A stretch of 38,417 nucleotides of DNA from contig JAZOSU010000026.1 in NCBI GenBank assembly GCA_045657265.1, positions 1 to 38,417 of the forward strand, written 5' to 3'. Shown here piece by piece: positions 7,075 to 14,217 of the stretch. Made by a program: the position numbers and the translations under genes. Below the pieces are notes generated by a model. That model did no database searches, was not told the origin of the DNA, and saw nothing but the letters and a program-made list of their open reading frames with translations. This DNA is from RGIG9041 sp045657265. Lineage in GTDB: Bacteria; Bacillota; Clostridia; Oscillospirales; QAKW01. Position 1 is the first letter of the stretch. The number at the start of each line of letters is the position of its first letter.

Positions 7075-8436
7075 ATGAAAATTTCTCTCACCAGACAGCA
7101 GAAACGGTTTTGCGATGCGGCCGCGTTTGAGGTTTTATACGGAGGCGCGGCAGGCGGAGGAAAAAGTTTTGGACAGCTTATAGATGCAATGCTGTATGCT
7201 TTGAAATTTTCCGGTTCCAAACAAATCATATTCAGAAGAACTTATCCTGAACTTGAAAAATCTCTTATTCGTACAGCCTACAGTATTTATCCGCAGAACC
7301 TTTACAGCTATACAAAGTCTACTCATACAGGAACCTTCATAAACGGCTCTGTTATTGATTTTGGATATTGTGACAGTGAGGAAGATGTTTATAAATATCA
7401 GTCAGCAGAATACGATGTAATTCGTTTTGATGAACTGACACATTTTACCCAGACAATGTATACATATCTCATATCAAGATGCAGAGGAGCAAACAGTTTC
7501 CCGAAACACATAAAAAGCTCAACTAACCCCGGCGGAATCGGGCATAGCTGGGTAAAGTCGAGATTTATTGATGTTTCGCCGCCCGATACTGTTTGCAAAA
7601 TAGGTGATACAACGAGAATATTCATTCCTGCCAAAGTTACAGATAACAGATTTCTTATGCAAAGCGACCCCGATTACGTAAAAAGACTGAATTCTCTTGA
7701 CGAAAGGGATAAACGTGCTTTGTTATACGGCGACTGGGATTTGCAGCAAGGGAAGTTTTTTGAAAGCTTTGACAGACAGGTTCATATTCTCAAACCGTTT
7801 GATATTCCGAAAGATTGGGTGAAATATATCAGTCTGGATTACGGTCTTGATATGCTTGCGGCATATAAGATAGCGGTGGACACAAACAGACGTGCCTATG
7901 TTGTTTCTGAAGTATATGAGGGCAAAGATAACGGTATGGACGGGCTTATTGTATCCGAGGCGGCAAAAAGAATAAAGATTTTATGCGCCAATGACGATAT
8001 AAAAGCAGTTTTTGCGCCTCCTGATTTATGGAACAGGCAAAAAGACAGCGGAAAGAGTATAGCAGGACTTTTCTATGAAAACGGTGTAAACCTTACAAAA
8101 GTCAGTTCCGCAAGGATCCACGGATGGCTTGAACTTAAAGAATGGCTTAACGTTTACAAAGGGGAAGACGGAAACAAAATTGCAAATTTACGTATATTTG
8201 ATTGTTGCACAAATCTTATTCGTACCATATCACAAATACAATGTAACAGTTCCAACCCTTCAGATTGCGCCGTGACGCCTCACGAACTTACTCACGCACC
8301 TGATGCTATCAGGTATTTCGTGTCGGGGTCGCCTAAAAGTGCAGTCACACCACCGATAAAATACCGGTATGGCTTTGATTTTGAAAAACCAAAGGCTTTG
8401 CCTACAGGTATCGGTGACAAAATAAAAATAATATAG
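7075..8436 (+). CDS. Phage terminase large subunit (TerL)
   Basis: 453 residues: ATPase motor plus RNase H-fold nuclease that packages DNA into the prohead and cuts it. Seen: Walker A GGAAGGGKS (residues 23-31), Walker B with catalytic glutamate in YDVIRFDEL, a coupling motif SSTNPGG, and nuclease acidic residues in ISLDYG, FAPPDLW and the late THAPDAIRY. Length is near the usual 420-500, so it looks complete. It begins at ATG 7075, one base after the stop of the preceding gene; an in-frame TTG at 7066 would overlap that gene. No strong ribosome binding site is seen, so translation is probably coupled. Confidence 0.95.
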   Translation: MKISLTRQQKRFCDAAAFEVLYGGAAGGGKSFGQLIDAMLYALKFSGSKQIIFRRTYPELEKSLIRTAYSIYPQNLYSYTKSTHTGTFINGSVIDFGYCDSEEDVYKYQSAEYDVIRFDELTHFTQTMYTYLISRCRGANSFPKHIKSSTNPGGIGHSWVKSRFIDVSPPDTVCKIGDTTRIFIPAKVTDNRFLMQSDPDYVKRLNSLDERDKRALLYGDWDLQQGKFFESFDRQVHILKPFDIPKDWVKYISLDYGLDMLAAYKIAVDTNRRAYVVSEVYEGKDNGMDGLIVSEAAKRIKILCANDDIKAVFAPPDLWNRQKDSGKSIAGLFYENGVNLTKVSSARIHGWLELKEWLNVYKGEDGNKIANLRIFDCCTNLIRTISQIQCNSSNPSDCAVTPHELTHAPDAIRYFVSGSPKSAVTPPIKYRYGFDFEKPKALPTGIGDKIKII

Positions 8437-8446
8437 GAGAAAAACA

Positions 8447-8647
8447 ATGGAGTTATTAATATTAGGTATTATGTTTGCTCTTGTATTTATATGTTTTTTC
8501 TTAAAAAAAGAAAAGAAAGAAAAAACATATGCGGTAAAACGCATTTATAAAGAAATAGCAGATATTAATACTCTTTTGCAAAATGTTGAAGCATATGACG
8601 GTACTTCTTTTGGTCAGAAACCTATAGGTAAAGGAGGCCGAAGATGA
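8447..8647 (+). CDS. Small single-span membrane protein between terL and portal
   Basis: 66 residues. An N-terminal hydrophobic segment (about residues 2-19, ending KKEKKEK) predicts a membrane anchor with a charged cytosolic tail of about 45 residues. The start follows AGGAG at about 8437. Its stop overlaps the portal ATG (ATGA at 8644), so the two are coupled. I do not recognise the family. It could be a Rz-like or inhibitor accessory protein of lysis, or a membrane anchor for the packaging complex; nothing in the sequence decides. Confidence 0.65.
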   Translation: MELLILGIMFALVFICFFLKKEKKEKTYAVKRIYKEIADINTLLQNVEAYDGTSFGQKPIGKGGRR

Positions 8648-10131
8648 CACAAACAAAACACAGCGCAGACAGCGCAAGTGAGCTTTGGTCAAAATTTGAA
8701 CAGTGCGAAAAAGTACATACCCGTATGGGTCTTGATGAAGACACCGCCAGAGCTTACAGGTTTTACGAGGGAGATCAGTGGTACGGGCTTGAGAGCGGAA
8801 ACGAGGAATTGCCTGTATACAATTTTATAGCCCCTGTTGTGAAATATAAAACCGCAATGGTTGCTATGAACAATATGTGTATCAATTATAATGCACCCTT
8901 TTCTGATGAATCTGCCCAGAGAATCTGCGTGTCGTTATCGGACCTTGCTATGCAGAAATGGGAACGTTTTAAAATGGACAGTAAATGTTGGGATATTGTA
9001 AGAGCTGCTATGATAGGCGGAGACAGTTTTGCTTATTTTTATAACGGAGACGGCGGATGTCAGATTCTTGACAGAACGGACGTATTTTTGGGAGATGAGT
9101 CTATCGCAGACATATCAGGTCAGCCGTATATTTTTATCAGAGAAAGAAAATCTGTCTCTGACGTTAAAAAGATAGCAACAGATAATGGGATATCTATGCA
9201 ATCTGTAGCTGATATATTACCCGATGAAGATGAAAATGATCTTGGCAGTGATAAATGTACAAGTCTTTTGTATATGGAGCTTCGAGACGGTGATTTATAT
9301 TTCACAAGACTTACCAAAAACGTGATATATCAACCCAAGCAGGTTATAAAAAATCTGAATTGCTACCCCATAGCATCTTTTGTTTGCGCAAGGAGCAGAG
9401 GGTCTGCAAGAGGTAAAGGCGAGGTTAATCCTTTAGTTGCTAATCAGATAGAAATCAACCGTAATCTTGTCAGAAGACTTATGAATGCAAAGCTTACGGC
9501 ATATTCAAGGCTTGTATATGCAAACGACCGTATAGTAAACCCCAAAGCTCTGACAGAGGTGGGTACCGCTATAGAAGTCGAAGGCGGAGGAATAAGCACG
9601 ATAAAAGATGCAGTTAATTATCTTACACCTTCGTCGATGTCACCTGATGCGAAGATTTTAAGCGACGAGCTTTTATCTGTTACAAAAGATTTATCAGGAG
9701 CGGGAGATGCGGCTCTTGGCAGTATAGACCCGACGGAAGCTTCAGGCGCGGCAATAATTGCTGTTCGCGATCAGGCAGAACTCCCTCTCAATGAACAGAC
9801 TGCGGTGTTCCGTCAGTTTGTCGAAGACATAGCGAAGATATGGTACAGACTGATGGTGGTTTATAATCCAAACGGTATTGAACTTCCTGACGGAGAAAAA
9901 GTAAGCGCTGATGAGTTGGAGGCTCTGGAGCCGGGTATTCGCATTGATGTTTCAAATGCAAGTCCGTTTTCCAAATACGCAAGAAATCAGTCGGTAGAAA
10001 AACTTTTCACAATGGGGCATATAACTTTTGAAGAATATGTTTCTTTACTTGACGATGACAGTTCTGTGCCTAAATCAAAGCTTGAGCATATTATAAAAAA
10101 TAGAGGAGGAAGTTTAAATGGCGGTAAATAA
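8644..10131 (+). CDS. Phage portal protein
   Basis: 495 residues forming, by homology of layout, the dodecameric ring at the capsid vertex through which DNA enters. It follows terL, has the typical alternation of an N-terminal alpha/beta wing (TARAYRFYEGDQWYGLESG), a central region with MNAKLTAYSRLVYANDRIVNP, the long SSMSPDAKILSDELLSVTKD helix, and the GDAALGSIDPTEASGAAI segment that precedes the crown helix in many portals of podoviruses and siphoviruses. Length is normal. It overlaps the upstream gene by 4 bp and the downstream gene by 14 bp. Confidence 0.9.
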   Translation: MTQTKHSADSASELWSKFEQCEKVHTRMGLDEDTARAYRFYEGDQWYGLESGNEELPVYNFIAPVVKYKTAMVAMNNMCINYNAPFSDESAQRICVSLSDLAMQKWERFKMDSKCWDIVRAAMIGGDSFAYFYNGDGGCQILDRTDVFLGDESIADISGQPYIFIRERKSVSDVKKIATDNGISMQSVADILPDEDENDLGSDKCTSLLYMELRDGDLYFTRLTKNVIYQPKQVIKNLNCYPIASFVCARSRGSARGKGEVNPLVANQIEINRNLVRRLMNAKLTAYSRLVYANDRIVNPKALTEVGTAIEVEGGGISTIKDAVNYLTPSSMSPDAKILSDELLSVTKDLSGAGDAALGSIDPTEASGAAIIAVRDQAELPLNEQTAVFRQFVEDIAKIWYRLMVVYNPNGIELPDGEKVSADELEALEPGIRIDVSNASPFSKYARNQSVEKLFTMGHITFEEYVSLLDDDSSVPKSKLEHIIKNRGGSLNGGK

Positions 10132-11170
10132 GATAGATGATACTCAGCTTGAGAGTGAAAAAAGATATCATATTTGTCAGAAAGACGTACCAGACAAAAC
10201 TGCATCGGAAATGAAAACTTTTATGGATTACGTTCCCCGAAACGTGATTATCCCTAAAATCAATGAAATGATTGATGACTCAGCCCTAAAAGCATACAGA
10301 AAAGATGTGTACGATAAAAGTGAAATGGAGGAGTTATTAAACGGGAAAACAGGATTTGAAGAGGTTTATACCAGAGAAGAGCTTGACATTTTTTTACGAC
10401 AAAAAGCAGATACAAATAACGTTTATGAAAAAGGAGATGCAGAACGTACTTTTTCTGCTGCACTGAAAGGATACGCCTATGGAAAAACAATAACTATAGA
10501 CGATGCTATTTCAACAAATCATGCACTTTCTTTGAATCTTGTCAGCAAAAACCGAATACCGTCGGGATATGCAAGTAAAACAGTTGATGGGGTTACTTTT
10601 AATGTTGCATCGGACGGCAGGGTGACTCTTAACGGTACTTCTACCAAAACAAGTGATATTAAATATGCACTGACAGAGCTTATTCCCTTTGAGGCAGGAA
10701 CGTATTTTCTGTCAGGTTGTCCTGTAGGTGGTTCTACGGATAAATATTGGCTTGCTGTTATAAATAGTAACGGTTCAAAATATTCACTTTACAAAACAGA
10801 AACAGGCGAAGGGTTTTTACTTGAACTTGAAAAACCGGAGTCTCTAAAATTTTATATCCGAGTAGCACCCGGAACAACTGTTGAAAATATAGTGTTTGAA
10901 CCTATGTTTGAAAAATCAAATCAAAAGACGGAATATACCCAATATGTTTCTAACTTTTCGAAATATTACACTTTTGTTGATTTTTATCAGGACGATGTTT
11001 TTCTACGGGGATATTGTTCTACCAGTGACCGTTTTGGAAGAGTCGACAGTGTTGCGACCGAAAGTACGGAAATAAAAATAGAAGTAAACGGAGACGACGT
11101 TGCTGTAAGCGTGGAGTATATCAAGGATTTAAACAAAACTATAGACAAAATTTTAAGAGCAATTTCGTGA
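10118..11170 (+). CDS. Tail-fibre / receptor-binding protein with carbohydrate-binding-like domain
   Basis: 350 residues. The N-terminal 60 residues are helical and could anchor to the virion. Residues about 60-110 hold fibre-type repeats of the form VY-x-KSEMEELLNGKTG, VYTREELDIFLRQKAD, VYEKGDAE, as found in trimeric phage fibres. The rest is beta-rich (GVTFNVASDGRVTLNGTS, FEAGTYFLSGCPVGG, IVFEPMFEKS), a pattern common in phage baseplate and fibre domains thought to bind sugars. The short C-terminus is helical. It would bind the host surface. Its place directly after the portal, rather than at the end of the structural block, is unusual. AGGAGG precedes the ATG, inside the portal gene. Confidence 0.75.
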   Translation: MAVNKIDDTQLESEKRYHICQKDVPDKTASEMKTFMDYVPRNVIIPKINEMIDDSALKAYRKDVYDKSEMEELLNGKTGFEEVYTREELDIFLRQKADTNNVYEKGDAERTFSAALKGYAYGKTITIDDAISTNHALSLNLVSKNRIPSGYASKTVDGVTFNVASDGRVTLNGTSTKTSDIKYALTELIPFEAGTYFLSGCPVGGSTDKYWLAVINSNGSKYSLYKTETGEGFLLELEKPESLKFYIRVAPGTTVENIVFEPMFEKSNQKTEYTQYVSNFSKYYTFVDFYQDDVFLRGYCSTSDRFGRVDSVATESTEIKIEVNGDDVAVSVEYIKDLNKTIDKILRAIS

Positions 11171-11178
11171 GGTTAAAA

Positions 11179-11637
11179 ATGGAATGGATAAATATTAAAA
11201 GTATTTTTTACGGCGGTGTATGTCTGATATCCGCATCGTTATCTGCACTTTTTGGTGGATTTGATATGATTCTTATCAGCCTTATGATTTTTATGGCTGT
11301 GGATTATATTACAGGTCTTATAGTAGCAGGTGTTTTCCATAAATCAGGGAAAAGCGAAAGCGGAAGTCTTGAAAGTCACGCGGGCTGGAAAGGAATCTGC
11401 CGAAAAGGAGTTACACTTCTTATCGTGCTTGTGGCAGCAAGACTTGATATTATGCTTGGCACAACCTTTATAAGAGACGGTGTGGTTATGGCATACATTG
11501 CAAATGAAGCACTCAGTATTATTGAAAATGCAGGTCTTATGGGAATTCCTATTCCTGAACCTGTAAAAAATGCGGTAGAAGCACTCAAATCGAAAGGAAG
11601 TGACGGAAAATATGACAAATCTTCCGGTAACGGGTGA
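11179..11637 (+). CDS. Phage holin (toxin-secretion / lysis holin family)
   Basis: 152 residues with several hydrophobic segments: about 8-24, 28-50, 75-95 and 100-125, and a charged C-terminus, matching the Phage_holin_4 family. The signature MAVDYITGLIVAGVFHKSGKS followed by SHAGWKGICRKG is characteristic. It would form membrane lesions that let the endolysin reach the wall. Start chosen at ATG 11179; an in-frame GTG at 11167 overlaps the fibre stop. It overlaps the endolysin gene by 26 bp, the normal holin-endolysin pairing. Confidence 0.93.
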   Translation: MEWINIKSIFYGGVCLISASLSALFGGFDMILISLMIFMAVDYITGLIVAGVFHKSGKSESGSLESHAGWKGICRKGVTLLIVLVAARLDIMLGTTFIRDGVVMAYIANEALSIIENAGLMGIPIPEPVKNAVEALKSKGSDGKYDKSSGNG

Positions 11638-12205
11638 TTTTTATATCACCGCAATTTATGGTCAGAACGGAAACCTTTGGTCAAACGGTCATAAGGGAAT
11701 TGATTTTGTAAGTGACAATAAAAAAGTATATTCAACTTGTGTGGGTACAGTCAGAGTAGTTGCGTTTGATAAAGGCGGCTGGGGTAATTATATCTCGGTG
11801 GGTGATGCAAACGGACTAAGACATATTTTTTGCCACCTTGATTCGATTTTTGTCAAGGCAGGAGACAAGGTTTCTGAAAAAACCGTTTTGGGTATTATGG
11901 GACAAACAGGAAACGTAACGGGAGTACATCTTCATTATCAGCTTAATAATGCAGACGGTTTGCCGATAGATCCCACAAAGCATTTGGGAGTGCCGAATGT
12001 AAAAGGAAAATATAATTCAAAGGAGTTTACGGTTATGGAATACAAAGACCAAAGCAAAATTTCAAGCTGGGCCAAGGATGCTGTAAAAAAAGTAACTCAG
12101 GCAGGAATTATGGCGGGCGATACAAACGGAAACTTTAATCCGCAAAAACAAATAACAAGAGAAGAAATAGCGGTTGTTATTTCTAATCTTTTAGAAAAGG
12201 AGTAA
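11612..12205 (+). CDS. Endolysin: M23 zinc endopeptidase with C-terminal SLH domain
   Basis: 197 residues. The N-terminal domain is an M23 (LytM-type) metalloendopeptidase with all zinc ligands: H27 and D31 in HKGIDF and H106/H108 in HLHYQL; H75 in CHLDS assists catalysis. It would cut the peptide cross-bridges of peptidoglycan. Residues about 142-197 form one SLH (S-layer homology) domain with the hallmarks SSWAKDAVKKVTQAGIMAGDTNGNF and ITREEIA. SLH domains bind pyruvylated secondary wall polymers. No signal peptide, so export depends on the adjacent holin. An in-frame ATG at 12035 with its own AAAGGAG would yield the SLH domain alone. Confidence 0.92.
   Translation: MTNLPVTGDFYITAIYGQNGNLWSNGHKGIDFVSDNKKVYSTCVGTVRVVAFDKGGWGNYISVGDANGLRHIFCHLDSIFVKAGDKVSEKTVLGIMGQTGNVTGVHLHYQLNNADGLPIDPTKHLGVPNVKGKYNSKEFTVMEYKDQSKISSWAKDAVKKVTQAGIMAGDTNGNFNPQKQITREEIAVVISNLLEKE
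12019..12037 (+). promoter_or_regulatory. Internal ribosome binding site and start inside the endolysin gene
   Basis: AAAGGAG at 12019-12025 is followed after 9 nt by an in-frame ATG at 12035 (codon 142). Translation from here gives a 56-residue product that is exactly the SLH domain. Internal starts that make a free wall-binding domain are known in several phage endolysins, where the fragment assembles with the full-length enzyme. Confidence 0.7.
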
Positions 12206-12213
12206 AAAAAGAG

Positions 12214-12810
12214 ATGGAAGATTTAAATGTGGTAAACGACACACAGCAGACAGCCGTGGAGTCTGCATCTGCCGAAAATGAGACAGGCGGTGCATTATCA
12301 GGGACGCCTGATGAATGTACAAAAACGGAGGTCGCCGACCGTACTCAAAGCAAGGCGGAAAATTCAGGGTTTCGGAAACTCCGACTGGAAAACGAAAACT
12401 ATAAAAAAGAAATAGAAAATCTTAAAAAACAGCTTTCAGGCCTGTCCGAGTTGGAGAATATCAAAAGGCAAAACAGTTTTTACATTAACAAACTGATTAG
12501 CGAAAAAATGGAAAGAGATCTTGAACTAATAAGAAAAGAGAATTCGGAAATAACTGATCTTTCCGAGCTGGGAGATGATTTTATAAGGCTTATAGAAAAC
12601 GGCGTTGAACCGCTTACAGCGTATAATGCCGTAAAAAAAGCAACCGACAGCAAGGCAGTGCAAACACCTCCCAGTATGGGATCGGTCGGTTATTCCGAAG
12701 GAATGCAATCACGATTTTTTACTTCAAAAGAACTGGACAGGCTGACATCAAAAGATCTTGAAAATCCGTTGATTTTCAAAAAAGCTATGGAATCATTAAA
12801 AAAATTATAA
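12214..12810 (+). CDS. Phage scaffolding protein
   Basis: 198 residues, highly charged. An acidic, low-complexity N-terminus (about 1-55) is followed by a long coiled coil (about 56-110: LRLENENYKKEIENLKKQL), a helical middle, and a C-terminal region rich in lysine. This build and the position right before the coat gene are those of scaffolding proteins that guide prohead assembly and then leave. There is little sequence conservation in such proteins, so the call rests on architecture and context. AAAAGGAG precedes the ATG at 12214. Confidence 0.8.
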   Translation: MEDLNVVNDTQQTAVESASAENETGGALSGTPDECTKTEVADRTQSKAENSGFRKLRLENENYKKEIENLKKQLSGLSELENIKRQNSFYINKLISEKMERDLELIRKENSEITDLSELGDDFIRLIENGVEPLTAYNAVKKATDSKAVQTPPSMGSVGYSEGMQSRFFTSKELDRLTSKDLENPLIFKKAMESLKKL

Positions 12811-12831
12811 CATTAAAGGAGATTTAAAATT

Positions 12832-13647
12832 ATGGCTTATTCAAATTTCAAACCGACCATCTGGTCAAAATTTATTCAGACAGAACTTGAGAAAAAATGC
12901 AGATTAGTAGAAGATTGCTGGACTCAGTTTGAGGGCGAGGCAAAACAGGGTGCAAGAGTTAAAATACTCGGTGTCGGCGCTCCTGATATTTTCGATTACG
13001 TACCAGGTCAGGGTATTCCTGCTCCCGTTGCAGTTGAAGGTACGGATACACAGCTTGATATTGATCAGGCGAAAGCGTTCAATTTTATGATTGACGATAT
13101 CGACAAAGCGCAGTCTGTAAACGGACTTATGGAAACTCTTATTAAAGAAGCAACTGCCAAAATGGCAAAAACAAGAGATTCATTTGTTGCATCCTTGGCA
13201 AAAGACAGTACATACGTATCTGAATCAGCTCAGGTAAAAACTGCAGATCAGGCCAAGAAATTGGTAGATGAAGCTTTACTTGCTCTTCGTGAAAACGACG
13301 TTGATATCGAAGACGAAGTTACAATTACTGTTTCACCGTTTTTCTATCAGCTTTTCCGTGATGCGCTTACAGAACTTAAAACCAATAACGATGATCTTAT
13401 CAAAAAAGGCGTTGTTGGTATGTATGATAATTGCAAGGTTAAACTTTCAAATAACCTTTACAATGACGGTACAGACGATTATATGATGGTGCGTACAAAA
13501 AGAGCTATTGCTTTTGCAAGCGGTATTGATGAGACAGAGGCATACCGCCCTGAATCATTCTTTGCAGATGCAGTTAAAGGTCTTAACGTATACGGCGGTA
13601 AGATAGTTCGTCCAAAAGAGCTTTATGTAATTAAAGCCCATAAATAA
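12832..13647 (+). CDS. Major capsid (coat) protein
   Basis: 271 residues, directly after scaffold and before the head completion gene, with a strong AAAGGAGA start. Features fitting an HK97-fold coat protein without a cleaved delta domain: an N-terminal arm (FKPTIWSKFIQTELEKKC), the beta-rich extended loop with GARVKILGVGAPDIFDY, the spine helix (LMETLIKEATAKMAKTRDSFVASLA), the central P-domain text ITVSPFFYQLFRDAL and a C-terminal VKGLNVYGGKIVRPKELYVIKA strand typical of coat proteins. At 29 kDa it is small, which would suit a small head. It is followed by a strong hairpin. Confidence 0.87.
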   Translation: MAYSNFKPTIWSKFIQTELEKKCRLVEDCWTQFEGEAKQGARVKILGVGAPDIFDYVPGQGIPAPVAVEGTDTQLDIDQAKAFNFMIDDIDKAQSVNGLMETLIKEATAKMAKTRDSFVASLAKDSTYVSESAQVKTADQAKKLVDEALLALRENDVDIEDEVTITVSPFFYQLFRDALTELKTNNDDLIKKGVVGMYDNCKVKLSNNLYNDGTDDYMMVRTKRAIAFASGIDETEAYRPESFFADAVKGLNVYGGKIVRPKELYVIKAHK

Positions 13648-13655
13648 TTAACTTT

Positions 13656-13685
13656 CGGTGCAGAGAAAATATTTTCTCTGCACCG
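13656..13685 (+). terminator. Perfect 30-nt palindrome after the coat gene
   Basis: CGGTGCAGAGAAAAT and its exact reverse complement are directly fused at 13656-13685, nine bases after the coat stop. No U-tract follows (ATTAAAAGG), so it is more likely a partial attenuator or a 3' stabiliser of the coat mRNA than a full terminator. The AAAAGGAGG of the next gene follows at once. Confidence 0.5.
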
Positions 13686-13704
13686 ATTAAAAGGAGGTGT
13701 TTAA

Positions 13705-14217
13705 ATGACTATAGCTCATGCAAATAAGCTTGTCAGAGGACTTGTGGGCGAAGATGATTTTCACGATGTTCAAGATATTCTGTCCAGTTATTATGACCTT
13801 GCACAGAGGCAGATAGCAACCACTGCCGCACCTATTATAAAAAGTTGTTTTGTTGAAAAAGGTAAAAACGTAGCGTTACCCGAAGAATTGTACAGACTGA
13901 CAAAAGTTTCTGAAAGTTATCACAGAATAGACTGCAACCATATTTTTATAGAAGGAAACGGCGAAGCGGAAATAACATATTATGCATACCCTAAAAAACT
14001 TTATGATGATTCTTCCGAACAAACCGAATTTGAAATTGCAAAGGAAGCTCAGATGGCGATACCGTATTTTGCGGCGGCGCAGGTTGTACTCGCTGACAGT
14101 GATATGAGAAGATACTATGCCTTTATGGATATGTATAACGGCATACTGTCCAATATATCTGCAGCAAATATGGAAAACAGTAATATCCGTGTTGTTACTG
14201 CGGAGGAAATGCGATGA
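13705..14217 (+). CDS. Head completion / head-tail connector protein
   Basis: 170 residues, mainly helical at both ends with a beta-hairpin centre (CNHIFIEGNGEAEITYYAYPKKL). The layout of N-terminal helices (IAHANKLVRGLV), a central beta section and a late helix (MAIPYFAAAQVVLADSDMRRYYAFMDMYNGIL) resembles gp6/gp4-type adaptors that form the ring beneath the portal. It sits where P22 has gene 4. It overlaps the next gene by 4 bp (ATGA). No catalytic motif seen, so no lytic activity is claimed. Confidence 0.65.
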   Translation: MTIAHANKLVRGLVGEDDFHDVQDILSSYYDLAQRQIATTAAPIIKSCFVEKGKNVALPEELYRLTKVSESYHRIDCNHIFIEGNGEAEITYYAYPKKLYDDSSEQTEFEIAKEAQMAIPYFAAAQVVLADSDMRRYYAFMDMYNGILSNISAANMENSNIRVVTAEEMR

